64,000 nt of DNA from Streptomyces poonensis (GCF_014650915.1 NZ_BMVW01000005.1:362554-426553), one strand, 5' to 3'. Numbered from the stretch's first letter, positions 42,323 through 51,924 are shown. Notes: generated by a model not told the origin, from the sequence alone. Program-made: numbers and translations.

Positions 42323-42474
42323 GGCGCCGGGCGGCGGCGCAGGCAGAAGGACCGAGGCATCACCAAACCTTGGTCCCCTCTTGGATTAATCGGTTGAGGT
42401 AACGCGGGTGGAGTGTTCGACGATGGGGGCTGGTGCATCCAGCCCCTGTCCCTGTCGACGACGAGAGACCTCGC

Positions 42475-44208
42475 GTGCTCATAAGACTGCTGCGGACCTA
42501 TCTGAGTCCGTACAAAAAACCCATAGCGGTCCTGGTGCTGCTGCAGTTCGTGCAGACGTGTGCCAGCCTCTACCTGCCCACGCTCAACGCCGACATCATC
42601 GATGAGGGCGTGGTGGCGGGCGACACCGGTTACATCCTGTCCTTCGGCGGCGTGATGATCGGCGTCTCGCTCGTCCAGGTCGTGTGCAACATCGGCGCCG
42701 TGTACTACGGCGCCCGTACGGCGTCCGCGGTCGGCCGGGACATCCGGGCGGCCGTGTTCGACCGAGTGCAGTCGTTCTCCGCGCGTGAGGTCGGTCACTT
42801 CGGGGCGCCCTCGCTGATCACGCGGACCACGAACGACGTCCAGCAGGTGCAGATGCTGGCCCTGATGACGTTCACGCTGATGGTGTCGGCGCCGATCATG
42901 TGCGTGGGCGGCATCGTGATGGCGCTCGGCCTCGACGTGCCGCTGTCCGGGGTGCTGCTGGCCGTCGTGCCGGTGCTCGGCATCTCGGTGAGCCTGATCG
43001 TGCGGCGGCTGCGTCCCCTCTTCCGCACCATGCAGGACCGGCTCGACACCGTGAACCGGGTGCTGCGCGAGCAGATCACCGGCAACCGGGTGATCCGCGC
43101 CTTTGTCCGGGACGCCTACGAGAAGAAGCGCTTCGGGGGCGCCAACGCCGAGCTGACGGAGGTGTCCCTCGGCACCGGGCGGCTGCTCGCGCTGATGTTC
43201 CCGATCGTCATGACGGTGGTGAACCTGTCGTCCATCGCGGTCGTGTGGTTCGGCGCCCACCGGATCGACAGCGGCGGGATGCAGATCGGCGCGCTGACGG
43301 CGTTCCTCGCCTACCTCATGCAGATCGTCATGTCCGTGATGATGGCCACCTTCATGTTCATGATGGTGCCGCGCGCGGAGGTGTGCGCCGAGCGCATCCA
43401 GGAGGTGCTGGGCACCGACAGCAGCGTCGTCCCGCCCACCGCGCCGGTCCGGGAGCTGCGGCGGCACGGGACACTGGAGATCCGTGGCGGCGGCTTCCGC
43501 TACCCGGGTGCCGAGGAACCGGTGCTGAGGGCCGTCGACCTGCTCGCCCGGCCGGGTGAGACGACCGCGGTCATAGGGTCCACGGGCAGCGGCAAGTCCA
43601 CCCTGCTGGGGCTGGTGCCGCGGCTGTTCGACGCCACCGAGGGCGAGGTGCTGGTGGACGGCGTGGACGTGACGACGATCGACCCGGCGCTGCTGGCGCG
43701 GACGGTGGGGCTGGTGCCGCAGAAGCCGTACCTGTTCGCGGGTACCGTCGCCAGCAATCTGCGGTACGGCAATCCGGACGCCACCGACGAGGAACTGTGG
43801 CACGCGCTGGAGGTGGCGCAGGCGAAGGAGTTCGTGACGGGCCTGGAGCAGGGGCTGGACTCCCCGATCGCGCAGGGCGGCACGAACGTCTCGGGCGGCC
43901 AGCGCCAGCGTCTGGCGATCGCCCGCACCCTGGTCCAGCGACCGGAGATCTACCTCTTCGACGACTCCTTCTCCGCGCTCGACTACGCCACGGACGCGGC
44001 GCTGCGCGCGGCGCTCGCCCGCGAGACCTCCGAGGCGACCGTGGTGATCGTCGCCCAGCGGGTGGCGACCATCCGGGACGCCGACCGGATCGTGGTCCTC
44101 GACGAGGGCCGGGTCGTGGGCACGGGACGGCACCACGAGCTGATGGCGGACAACGAGACGTACCGGGAGATCGTGCTCTCCCAGCTCACGGAAGCGGAGG
44201 CTGCCTGA
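42475..44208 (+). CDS. ABC exporter half-transporter with a degenerate ATP site
   Basis: 577 residues from the GTG at 42475; a GTG at 42433 would add 14 residues. Six membrane helices (~residues 10-320) precede the nucleotide-binding domain: Walker A GSTGSGKS near residue 368, signature VSGGQRQR, Walker B IYLFDDSFSALD. The catalytic Glu after Walker B is Asp, as in the degenerate subunit of heterodimeric exporters such as TM287/288 and BmrCD. The last base of its stop codon is the first of the partner ATG. Substrate may be a drug or lipid. Confidence 0.93.
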   Translation: MLIRLLRTYLSPYKKPIAVLVLLQFVQTCASLYLPTLNADIIDEGVVAGDTGYILSFGGVMIGVSLVQVVCNIGAVYYGARTASAVGRDIRAAVFDRVQSFSAREVGHFGAPSLITRTTNDVQQVQMLALMTFTLMVSAPIMCVGGIVMALGLDVPLSGVLLAVVPVLGISVSLIVRRLRPLFRTMQDRLDTVNRVLREQITGNRVIRAFVRDAYEKKRFGGANAELTEVSLGTGRLLALMFPIVMTVVNLSSIAVVWFGAHRIDSGGMQIGALTAFLAYLMQIVMSVMMATFMFMMVPRAEVCAERIQEVLGTDSSVVPPTAPVRELRRHGTLEIRGGGFRYPGAEEPVLRAVDLLARPGETTAVIGSTGSGKSTLLGLVPRLFDATEGEVLVDGVDVTTIDPALLARTVGLVPQKPYLFAGTVASNLRYGNPDATDEELWHALEVAQAKEFVTGLEQGLDSPIAQGGTNVSGGQRQRLAIARTLVQRPEIYLFDDSFSALDYATDAALRAALARETSEATVVIVAQRVATIRDADRIVVLDEGRVVGTGRHHELMADNETYREIVLSQLTEAEAA

Positions 44209-46142
44209 TGGCCGGGCCGGTGGGACGGATGATGGCCGGGACCGGCCCCGATCAGCGGTCCATGGACTTCAAGGGGTCCGGCAAGCGGCTGCTCGCGCAG
44301 TTCCGCCCCCAGCGGACCACCATGCTGGTGATGCTGGCGTGCGCCGTGCTGAGCGTCGGACTGTCGGTCCTGGGCCCGTGGATCCTGGGCCGGGCGACGG
44401 ACCTCGTCTTCGCGGGTGTGGTCGGCCGGCAGATGCCCGAGGGCGCCACCAAGGAGCAGGTCCTCGCGTCCATGCGGGAGCGCGGGGACGAGGGCGTCGC
44501 CGACATGCTGAGCGGCACGGACTTCACGCCCGGCGAGGGCATCGACTTCGGGGCGGTCGGGAACGTCCTGCTGCTCGCGCTGTGCGTGTTCGCGGGAGCC
44601 GGGCTGCTGATGGCGGCGGCGACCCGGCTCGCCAACCGGGCCATCAACCTCACGGTGGGCCGGCTGCGCGAGGACCTGCAGGCGAAGCTGTCCCGGCTGC
44701 CGCTGTCGTACTTCGACCAGCGGCAGCGCGGCGAGGTCCTCAGCCGGGCGACGAACGACATCGACAACATCGGCCAGACGCTGCAGCAGTCGCTCGGCCA
44801 GCTGGTGAACTCGCTGCTCACCATCGTGGGCGTGCTGGTGATGATGTTCTGGGTGTCCCCGCTGCTGGCGCTGGTCGCGCTGGTGACGGTGCCGCTGTCG
44901 TTCGTCGTCGCCACCCGGGTCGGCAAGCGCTCGCAGCCGCACTTCGTGGCGCAGTGGCGGACGACGGGGGCGCTCAACGCGCACATCGAGGAGATGTACA
45001 CCGGGCACACGCTGGTGAAGGTGTTCGGGCGGCAGGAGGAGTCGGCGAAGCAGTTCGCGGAGGAGAACGAGCGGCTGTACGAGGCGGGCTTCAAGGCCCA
45101 GTTCAACAGCGGGGTGATGCAGCCGCTGATGATGTTCGTCTCGAACCTGAACTATGTGCTGGTGGCGGTGGTCGGCGGGCTGCGGGTGGCGTCCGGTGCC
45201 CTGTCGATCGGCGACGTCCAGGCCTTCATCCAGTACTCCCGCCAGTTCTCGATGCCGCTGACGCAGGTCGCGTCGATGGCGAACCTGGTGCAGTCCGGCA
45301 TCGCGTCTGCCGAGCGGATCTTCGAGCTGCTGGACGCGGAGGAGCAGGGGCCGGACCCGCTGCCGGAGGCGGCGGCGCGTCCCGGGGAGCTGCGCGGGCG
45401 GGTGGCGCTGGAGAAGGTCTCCTTCCGCTACGACCCCGACAAGCCGCTGATCGAGGACCTGTCGCTGACGGTGGAGCCCGGGCAGACGGTGGCGATCGTC
45501 GGCCCGACGGGAGCCGGCAAAACGACGCTGGTGAACCTCCTCATGCGCTTCTACGAGGTCACGGGCGGCCGGATCACGCTGGACGGCGTGGACGTGGCGA
45601 AGATGTCGCGGGACGAGCTGCGGGCGGGGATCGGGATGGTCCTCCAGGACACCTGGCTGTTCGGGGGCACGATCGCGGAGAACATCGCGTACGGCGCGTC
45701 GCGGGAGGTCACGCGCGGGGAGATCGAGGAGGCGGCGCGGGCGGCGCACGCGGACCGGTTCGTCCGGACGCTGCCGGACGGGTACGACACGGTGATCGAC
45801 GACGAGGGGACGGGGGTGAGCGCGGGCGAGAAACAGCTGATCACGATCGCGCGGGCGTTCCTCTCGGACCCGGTGATCCTCGTCCTCGACGAGGCGACGA
45901 GCTCGGTCGACACCCGTACGGAGGTGCTGATCCAGAAGGCGATGGCGAAGCTCGCCCACGGGCGGACGTCCTTCGTGATCGCCCACCGGCTGTCCACCAT
46001 CCGGGACGCGGACACGATCCTGGTCATGGAGAACGGCTCGATCGTGGAGCAGGGGGCGCACGAGGAGCTGCTGGCGGCGGGCGGGGCGTACGCACGCCTG
46101 TACAAGGCGCAGTTCGCGCAGGCGGTGGCGGAGGTGGACTGA
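44208..46142 (+). CDS. ABC exporter half-transporter with consensus catalytic glutamate
   Basis: 644 residues, ATG sharing a base with the stop of the upstream half-transporter (TGATG). A ~40-residue N-terminal extension precedes six helices and a nucleotide-binding domain with Walker A GPTGAGKT and Walker B VILVLDEATSSVD. Its signature is VSAGEKQ rather than SGGQ, which is the usual partner of a degenerate Walker B in the other subunit. Together the two form one heterodimeric type IV exporter with one active ATP site. Confidence 0.95.
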   Translation: MAGPVGRMMAGTGPDQRSMDFKGSGKRLLAQFRPQRTTMLVMLACAVLSVGLSVLGPWILGRATDLVFAGVVGRQMPEGATKEQVLASMRERGDEGVADMLSGTDFTPGEGIDFGAVGNVLLLALCVFAGAGLLMAAATRLANRAINLTVGRLREDLQAKLSRLPLSYFDQRQRGEVLSRATNDIDNIGQTLQQSLGQLVNSLLTIVGVLVMMFWVSPLLALVALVTVPLSFVVATRVGKRSQPHFVAQWRTTGALNAHIEEMYTGHTLVKVFGRQEESAKQFAEENERLYEAGFKAQFNSGVMQPLMMFVSNLNYVLVAVVGGLRVASGALSIGDVQAFIQYSRQFSMPLTQVASMANLVQSGIASAERIFELLDAEEQGPDPLPEAAARPGELRGRVALEKVSFRYDPDKPLIEDLSLTVEPGQTVAIVGPTGAGKTTLVNLLMRFYEVTGGRITLDGVDVAKMSRDELRAGIGMVLQDTWLFGGTIAENIAYGASREVTRGEIEEAARAAHADRFVRTLPDGYDTVIDDEGTGVSAGEKQLITIARAFLSDPVILVLDEATSSVDTRTEVLIQKAMAKLAHGRTSFVIAHRLSTIRDADTILVMENGSIVEQGAHEELLAAGGAYARLYKAQFAQAVAEVD

Positions 46143-46169
46143 GCCCAGGAGTCTCTGGCCCAGAGGTCT

Positions 46170-46215
46170 CTCGCCCCCGCCGCCCCTACCCGTCCCATCC
46201 CTGGGGGCTGCGCCC
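46170..46215. repeat. Left arm of a 46-bp inverted repeat
   Basis: Begins CTCGCCCCCGCCGCCCC and ends in GGGGGCTGCGCCCC. It matches the reverse complement of 47100-47145 at 44 of 46 positions. It starts 28 bases past the exporter stop codon. Confidence 0.88.
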
Positions 46216-46247
46216 CCAGCCCCCGCTGTCGGCCTGACGGCCTCGTC

Positions 46248-46291
46248 CTCAAGCGCCGGACGGGCTGAGACCAGCCCGTCCGGCGCTTGAG
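46248..46291. terminator. Long perfect hairpin, bidirectional terminator-like repeat
   Basis: A perfect 20-base stem starting CTCAAGCGCCGGACGGGCTG with a four-base loop. I recognise this CCGGACGGGCTG hairpin as a frequent intergenic element of Streptomyces between convergent genes. Confidence 0.8.
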
Positions 46292-46439
46292 ACGCCGCGT
46301 GAGGCACGGTCTCGGGCGGAGCCCTGGCCGGGTCCGCGGCCGGAGCCCGGGCCTGGGCTCAGTCCCGGTCCAGGGCCGGCCGGATCCCATGCCTCGGGCA
46401 CACGAAGTAGGTGCCCTGGGGCCGGACTGCCGGTGGGGT

Positions 46440-47110
46440 TTGCGGCGCAGCGCCGGTGCCGGTCCGAGGTGCAGCCCGGTGGGGCCCTGGGGCGCAGCCC
46501 GGGGCCTCGTGGGGCCTGGGGCGCAGCCCGGCGGGGCCCGGAGTGCAGCCCGGGTGGGATCCGGAGCGCAGCGCCGCAGGGCCCGGAGCGCAACCGGTGC
46601 GGCCCGGGGCGGGGCCCAGCGGGATCCGGAGAAACAGCCCGGCGGAGCCCGGGGTGCAGCCCAGGTCGGACCCTGGGCGCAATCCTGCAGGGCCCCCGAA
46701 GCGCAGCCCCGCCGGATCCGACGCAGCCCAGCAGGGCCCGGAGCGCAACCGATGCAGCCCGGGGCATGGCCCAGCGGGATCCGGAGCACAGCCCGGCGGA
46801 GCCCGGGGCGCAGCCCGGCGCGATCCCGAGCGCAGCCCAGGTCGGATCCTGGGCCAATCCTGCAGGGTCCCCGAAGCGCAGCCCCCGCCAGATCCGATGC
46901 AGCCCCGCAGGGCCCGGAGCCAGCCCGGCAAGATCCCCAGCGCAGCTCGGCGGGATCCCGAGGCGCAGCCCGGTGGGGCCAAGAGCGCAGCCCAGGTCGG
47001 ATCCTGGGCGCAATCCTGCAGGGCCCGGAGCGCAGCCCAGCGGGGCTCGGGGCGCAGCCCCCAAGCGGGTCCGGGGCGCAGCCCCCAAGCGGGTCGAAGG
47101 GGCGCAGCCC
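46440..47110. repeat. Degenerate ~22-bp tandem array with higher-order repeats
   Basis: About 25-30 units of the type GCGCAGCCCGGCGGGGCCCGGA, spaced 20-25 bases. Larger blocks recur 155-175 bases apart: the block with CAGGTCGGA and TGGGC-CAATCCTGCAGGG appears at about 46655, 46830 and 46985; a block with GGCCCAGCGGGATCCGGAG appears at about 46612 and 46769. Unit length is not a multiple of three, so frames drift and open frames on both strands are by-products. No start signal is convincing, and I read it as non-coding. Confidence 0.85.
47048..47095. repeat. Exact 24-bp tandem duplication at the right end of the array
   Basis: Two identical 24-base units containing GGGGCGCAGCCCCCAAGC, the most recent-looking part of the array. 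Confidence 0.9.
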
Positions 47111-47145
47111 CTGGGGATGGGACGGGTAGGGGCGGCGGGGGCGAG
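47100..47145. repeat. Right arm of the 46-bp inverted repeat
   Basis: Reverse complement of 46170-46215 with two mismatches. It ends seven bases before the hrdA stop codon. Its GGGGCGCAGCCCC core equals the unit of the array. Confidence 0.88.
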
Positions 47146-47151
47146 GATCCC

Positions 47152-48510
47152 TCAGTCCAGGTAGCCGCGCAGCTGGTCCGCGAACGCGTGGTCCCTCAGT
47201 TTGTTGAGGGTCTTGGACTCGATCTGGCGGATGCGTTCGCGCGTCACGCCGAAGATGCGCCCTATCTCCTCCAGCGTGCGCGGGCGGCCGTCCACCAGGC
47301 CGTACCGGAGCTGGACCACCTTGCGTTCGCGTTCCCCGAGCGTCGACAGGACCGCTTCCAGGTGTTCGCGCAGGAGCAGGAACGCCGCCGATTCGACAGG
47401 GCTCGTCGCGTCGCCGTCCTCGATCAGGTCGCCGAGGGCCACGTCGTCCTCCTCGCCGACGGGGGCGTGGAGGGACACCGGCTCCTGGGCCAGGCGCAGG
47501 ACCTCGCTGACCCGCTCGGAGGGCAGGTCCAGGTGCGCGGCCACCTCCTCCGGGGTGGGCTCGTAGCCGCGTTCCTGCAGCATGCGGCGCTGGACGCGGA
47601 CGACCCGGTTGATCAGTTCCACCACGTGGACGGGGACGCGTATCGTGCGGGCCTGGTCGGCCAGGGCACGAGACATGGCCTGGCGGATCCACCACGTGGC
47701 GTACGTGGAGAACTTGTAGCCGCGCGCGTAGTCGAATTTCTCGACCGCCCGGATCAGGCCCAGGTTGCCCTCCTGGACCAGGTCCAGCATCGTCAGGCCG
47801 CGCCCCACGTACCGTTTGGCGACCGACACCACCAGGCGCAGGTTCGCCTCGATCAGGCGGCGCTTGGCCATGCGGCCCATCACGACCAGCTTGTCGAGGT
47901 CCGAGGCCAGTTGGGTGTCCAGGTCGGGCGTGCTGCCCAGCTTCTCCTCCGCGAACAGGCCGGCCTCCACGCGCCGGGCCAGTTCGACCTCCTCGGCGGC
48001 CGTGAGGAGGGGGATGCGGCCGATCTCCCGGAGGTACTGGCGGAACAGGTCGGAGGACGGGCCGCTCGTCTCGGTACGGGTGCGCGGCGGATCCACGGGT
48101 TCCACGGGGTCCGGTGCCTCTGTCGTGTCCGCGGCGCCCGCGGGCGGCTCCTGCTCGTCGAAGTCCGGCGGTGGTCCCTGCGGCTCCGCGTCGGGGTGGT
48201 GCACGGCGCGGCTCTGCGCGGGCACCGCCGAGATGGCGTCGGTCTCCGCGTCGAGCTCCGTACCGTCCGTACTGATGTCGGTCTGGGTGAGGGTCTGGGT
48301 CTGGGTCTGCACGGGGGCGACCTCCAGGAATGTCGCTGCCCCAGCGTGCGGCAGCGGTACGTCGGGGATGGCGTCGCCGGCCTCGCCGACAGCCGTCCCG
48401 TAGTCAGTGAGCGGAACCGCGGGGATCACGGACCCGTCGGGGACGGGTCGGCCGCGCTCCGAGGACTCAGGCACCGGAACCCAGTGTGGAGTACGACACA
48501 TCGCCGCCAC
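47152..48510 (-). CDS. hrdA: Group 2 RNA polymerase sigma factor
   Basis: 452 residues (GTG at 48510, or 449 from the ATG at 48501; neither has a good ribosome-binding site). Residues ~1-150 are an acidic, Pro/Thr/Gln-rich arm. Region 1.2 starts at SSDLFRQYLREIGRIPLL; region 2 has LVVSVAKRYVGRGLTMLDLVQEGNLGLIRAVEKFDYARGYKFSTYATWWIRQA; region 4 has LEEIGRIFGVTRERIRQIESKTLNKLR. It directs core polymerase to housekeeping-like promoters. Of the Hrd paralogues, the location next to dnaG indicates HrdA. It converges on the ABC exporter across the repeat array. Confidence 0.92.
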   Translation of the reverse strand: MAAMCRTPHWVPVPESSERGRPVPDGSVIPAVPLTDYGTAVGEAGDAIPDVPLPHAGAATFLEVAPVQTQTQTLTQTDISTDGTELDAETDAISAVPAQSRAVHHPDAEPQGPPPDFDEQEPPAGAADTTEAPDPVEPVDPPRTRTETSGPSSDLFRQYLREIGRIPLLTAAEEVELARRVEAGLFAEEKLGSTPDLDTQLASDLDKLVVMGRMAKRRLIEANLRLVVSVAKRYVGRGLTMLDLVQEGNLGLIRAVEKFDYARGYKFSTYATWWIRQAMSRALADQARTIRVPVHVVELINRVVRVQRRMLQERGYEPTPEEVAAHLDLPSERVSEVLRLAQEPVSLHAPVGEEDDVALGDLIEDGDATSPVESAAFLLLREHLEAVLSTLGERERKVVQLRYGLVDGRPRTLEEIGRIFGVTRERIRQIESKTLNKLRDHAFADQLRGYLD

Positions 48511-48628
48511 GAGGGGCGTGCGGTGACTTTTTGAGTCCGGTCCGTGACCACCTGGTTACCCTGACGTACGGGTACGCAGCCGCCCGCGGGTGAAACACCT
48601 TGAATGGCGGACGGCTGGGACGGGGGCC

Positions 48629-50551
48629 CTACAGCGCTTCCGCGCCCCGCTCCCGCAGCGCCTGGTCGTACTGCTGGAGGACCCACAGTTCGTTCTGCAC
48701 GGCGGCGAACTCGGCCGGGTCGGCGTGCTGGCCGAGCCGGGTCAGGGCGCTCTGGACGTCGCGGACGCGCCGCTCGACGGCCCGGCGGCGGACGGTGACG
48801 AGCTGCTCGCCCGCGTACGCCTCGTCGACCGTCTTGCGCAGGATCGCCTCCACGGCCAGCTCCGTGACCATGGCCCGCACCGTGTCGTCCGGGGCGGCCT
48901 CGCGCACCTGGACCAGGTACTCCTGCGGGTCGCGCGTCCCGTACTCGGCGCCGCCCGCGTCCAGGATGGCCTGGCGCACGGCGGCGTACGGCGCGGCGGT
49001 GAACTCGTCGACCCCGTACGCGTCGAAGGCCGGGGAGACCAGCTCCGGGCGCTGGAGGGCGAGTTTCAGCAGTTCGCGCTCGGTGGCGTACACGGGGTTG
49101 CGGAGGGTCAGGGACGGGCCCGGGGAGGCCGGGCGGGGGGCCGCCTCGTACTGCGCGTACTGTGCGTGCTCCCCGCGCGTCCGGGAGGACGACGGCGCGG
49201 GCCCGCGGCCGCCGCGATCGCGCGCCCAGCGCGCCAGCTGGGCGACCCGTCTGACCACGAACTGCGTGTCGAGGATGCCGAGCATGCCGGCGAGCTGCAC
49301 GGCGACCTCGTGCTGGGCGCCGCTGTTCTTGATGCGGGCCACGACCGGGGCCGCCTCGTCGAGCGCCGCGGCACGCCCGGCGGGGGTGTCGAGGTCGTAG
49401 CGGGCGACGATCTGGCGGAGGGCGAACTCGAAGAGGGGGGTGCGTGGCTCGACCAGGTCCGCGACCGCCTCATCGCCCTTGGCCAGGCGCAGGTCGCAGG
49501 GGTCCATGCCGTCGGGCGCGATGGCGATGTACGTCTCGGCGGCGAACTTCTGGTCGTCCTCGAAGGCGCGCAGGGCCGCCTTCTGGCCGGCCGCGTCGCC
49601 GTCGAAGGTGAAGATGACGCGTGCGCTGCCGTTGTCCATCAGCAGGCGGCGCAGGATCTTGATGTGCTCGCCGCCGAAGGCCGTGCCGCAGGTCGCGATG
49701 GCCGTGGTGACGCCCGCGAGGTGGCAGGCCATGACGTCGGTGTAGCCCTCGACGACGACCGCCCGGCTGGCCTTGGCGATGTCCTTCTTGGCGAGGTCGA
49801 TGCCGTACAGGACCTGCGACTTCTTGTAGATCGCCGTTTCGGGGGTGTTCAGGTACTTGGGGCCGTTGTCCGCCTCGTACAGCTTGCGGGCGCCGAAGCC
49901 GACGACCTCGCCGCCGATGTCGCGGATGGGCCACATCAGGCGGCCGCGGAAGCGGTCGATGGGGCCGCGGCGGCCCTCCTGGGAGAGGCCGGAGAGGATC
50001 AGCTCCTTGTCGCTGAAACCCTTGCCGCGGAGGTAGCGGGTGAGGTGGTCCCATCCTTGCGGGCTGTAGCCGACGCCGAAGTGCTCGGCCGCCGCCTGGT
50101 CGAAGCCGCGCTCGGCGAGGAAGGCGCGGCCGGTGTCCGCCTCGGGGCTGGTGGCCAGCTGCTCCGCGTACCACTGGGCGGCCAGCTTGTGCGCCTCGAC
50201 CAGGCGGATGCGCTCGCCGCGCTGGTGGGCGGGGTTGTAGCCGCCCTCCTCGTAGCGCAGGGTGATCCCGGCCTGGGCGGCGAGGCGCTCGACGGCCTCC
50301 GAGAAGGACAGGTGGTCGACCTTCATCACGAACGTGATGGTGTCGCCGCCCTCCTGGCAGCCGAAGCAGTGGAAGAGGCCCTTGCTGGGGCTGACCTGGA
50401 AGGACGGCGACTTCTCGTCGTGGAAGGGGCACAGGCCCTTGAGGTTGCCGCCGCCCGCGTTGCGCAGCTGGAGGTACTCGGACACCACGGCGTCGATCGG
50501 GACCGCGTCCCGTACCGCCTTCACGTCCTCGTCGTTGATCCGTCCTGCCAC
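48629..50551 (-). CDS. dnaG: DNA primase
   Basis: 640 residues, GTG start. It synthesises the RNA primers for chromosome replication at the fork with DnaB. The zinc-binding domain has C41, H44, C62 and C65 (LCPFHDEKSPSF, FHCFGCQEGGD). The RNA-polymerase domain holds VVVEGYTDVMACHLAG and FTFDGDAAGQKAA (TOPRIM metal site). The last ~140 residues are the helicase-binding domain. A Pro/Ala/Arg-rich linker at about 430-490 is typical for actinobacteria. Confidence 0.97.
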   Translation of the reverse strand: MAGRINDEDVKAVRDAVPIDAVVSEYLQLRNAGGGNLKGLCPFHDEKSPSFQVSPSKGLFHCFGCQEGGDTITFVMKVDHLSFSEAVERLAAQAGITLRYEEGGYNPAHQRGERIRLVEAHKLAAQWYAEQLATSPEADTGRAFLAERGFDQAAAEHFGVGYSPQGWDHLTRYLRGKGFSDKELILSGLSQEGRRGPIDRFRGRLMWPIRDIGGEVVGFGARKLYEADNGPKYLNTPETAIYKKSQVLYGIDLAKKDIAKASRAVVVEGYTDVMACHLAGVTTAIATCGTAFGGEHIKILRRLLMDNGSARVIFTFDGDAAGQKAALRAFEDDQKFAAETYIAIAPDGMDPCDLRLAKGDEAVADLVEPRTPLFEFALRQIVARYDLDTPAGRAAALDEAAPVVARIKNSGAQHEVAVQLAGMLGILDTQFVVRRVAQLARWARDRGGRGPAPSSSRTRGEHAQYAQYEAAPRPASPGPSLTLRNPVYATERELLKLALQRPELVSPAFDAYGVDEFTAAPYAAVRQAILDAGGAEYGTRDPQEYLVQVREAAPDDTVRAMVTELAVEAILRKTVDEAYAGEQLVTVRRRAVERRVRDVQSALTRLGQHADPAEFAAVQNELWVLQQYDQALRERGAEAL

Positions 50552-50658
50552 GCGTGAATTCTACGGGGGTCCACTGACATCTCCGGGATGCCTGCGGGGC
50601 ACCTGCCGGGCACCTCCGGGGTGCGCTGCCGCACCCCGGGCACGGTGCCGGCCGGCCG

Positions 50659-51924
50659 CTACGGGACCAGGCTCTCCAAGGGAACGCGCGGGTCCGCGAG
50701 CCTCTCCTGCTCCACCTGGACCCCGGCGCGGATCAGGCTCTGGATCGTCTCTGTGACGTCCCACACATTCACGTTCATCCCGGCCAGCACCCGGCCCTCC
50801 CGCACCCAGAACGCGATGAACTCACGCTTCGCCGCGTCCCCGCGGATCACCACCTCGTCGTACGTGCCGGGCGGCGCCCACCCGCTGTACTCCATCCCCA
50901 GGTCGTACTGGTCGGAGAAGAAGTAGGGCACGCGGTCGTAGCTGACGTCCCTGCCGAGCATCGCGCGGGCCGCGGCCGGGCCGCCGTTGAGGGCGTTGGC
51001 CCAGTGCTCGACGCGCAGCCGCCGGTCGAACAGCCGGTGCGGGAAGGACGCCACGTCGCCGGCCGCGAAGATGTGCGGGTCGGACGTGCGCAGCCGCTCG
51101 TCCACCGCGATGCCGCCGCCCCGCGCGCGGTCGGCCAGTTCCAGGCCCGCCGCCTCGGCGAGGGCGACCCGGGGTGCCGCGCCGATCGCGGCGAGCACGT
51201 CGTGCGCGGGGTGCTCCTCGCCGTCGTCCGTGCGGGCGGCGAGCACCATGCCGTCCTGGCCGACGATCTCCGTCAGCCGGGCGCCGAAGTGGAAACGGAC
51301 GCCGTGCTCGCGGTGCAGCTCGGCGAAGAGGGTGCCGATCTCGGGGCCGAGGACGCCGTGCAGCGGGGTGGGCTCGGGCTCGACGACGGTGACCTCGGCG
51401 CCGTACGTACGGGCCGCCGCCGCGACCTCCAGGCCGATCCAGCCGGCGCCCGCGATCACGATGTGGCCGTTGTCCCGGCCGAGCGCGGCGAGCACGCCCT
51501 TCAGGCGCTCGGCGTGGGCGAGCCGGCGCAGGTGGTGGACGCCCGCGAGGTGGGTGCCCGGGATGTCCAGGCGGCGGGGTTCCGCGCCGGTGGCGAGCAG
51601 CAGCTTGTCGTAGTGGACGAGGGTGCCGTCGTCGCCGAAGCGGACGGTCCTCGCGACGCGGTCGATCGCGTCGACGGTCTGGCCGAGGTGCAGCTCGACG
51701 TCGTTGCGCGCGTACCAGGACGGCTCGTGCACGAAGACGCTGTCGCGCTCGTCCTTGCCGAGCAGGAAGCCCTTGGACAGCGGCGGGCGTTCGTAGGGGT
51801 GGTCACGCTCGTCGCAGATCAGTATCACGCGCCCGGTGAAGCCCTCCGCGCGGAGCGTCTCGGCCGCCTTGGCGCCGGCCAGTCCTCCTCCGACGATGAC
51901 GAATGTCTGATCCGCGTCGACCAC
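50659..51924 (-). CDS. NAD(P)/FAD-dependent ferredoxin-reductase-type oxidoreductase
   Basis: 421 residues, GTG start with AGGAGG six bases upstream. Two Rossmann folds are seen: FVIVGGGLAGAKAAETLR for FAD, and HIVIAGAGWIGLEVAAAARTYG for NAD(P)H. DPHIFAAGDVASFPH binds the flavin, and the C-terminal domain is that of rubredoxin/ferredoxin reductases (reductase_C). It passes electrons from NAD(P)H to a ferredoxin or a Rieske oxygenase. In some Streptomyces such a gene lies near nitrite or nitrate reductase; nasA is 3.5 kb away. No ferredoxin gene is adjacent. Confidence 0.9.
   Translation of the reverse strand: MVDADQTFVIVGGGLAGAKAAETLRAEGFTGRVILICDERDHPYERPPLSKGFLLGKDERDSVFVHEPSWYARNDVELHLGQTVDAIDRVARTVRFGDDGTLVHYDKLLLATGAEPRRLDIPGTHLAGVHHLRRLAHAERLKGVLAALGRDNGHIVIAGAGWIGLEVAAAARTYGAEVTVVEPEPTPLHGVLGPEIGTLFAELHREHGVRFHFGARLTEIVGQDGMVLAARTDDGEEHPAHDVLAAIGAAPRVALAEAAGLELADRARGGGIAVDERLRTSDPHIFAAGDVASFPHRLFDRRLRVEHWANALNGGPAAARAMLGRDVSYDRVPYFFSDQYDLGMEYSGWAPPGTYDEVVIRGDAAKREFIAFWVREGRVLAGMNVNVWDVTETIQSLIRAGVQVEQERLADPRVPLESLVP

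Noticed and set aside
46440..47110. Possible CRISPR array
   Set aside because: Units are contiguous and degenerate, with no identical repeats separated by unique spacers, and no cas genes are in the window.
46170..47145. Insertion sequence or MITE
   Set aside because: There are inverted repeats but no transposase and no target-site duplication could be seen at the ends; the arms resemble common Streptomyces intergenic repeats.
46411..48534. A 707-codon plus-strand frame through the repeat array and across hrdA
   Set aside because: The first part is translated repeats and the second is antisense to hrdA; frames drift with a ~22-bp unit, so several such frames exist on both strands.
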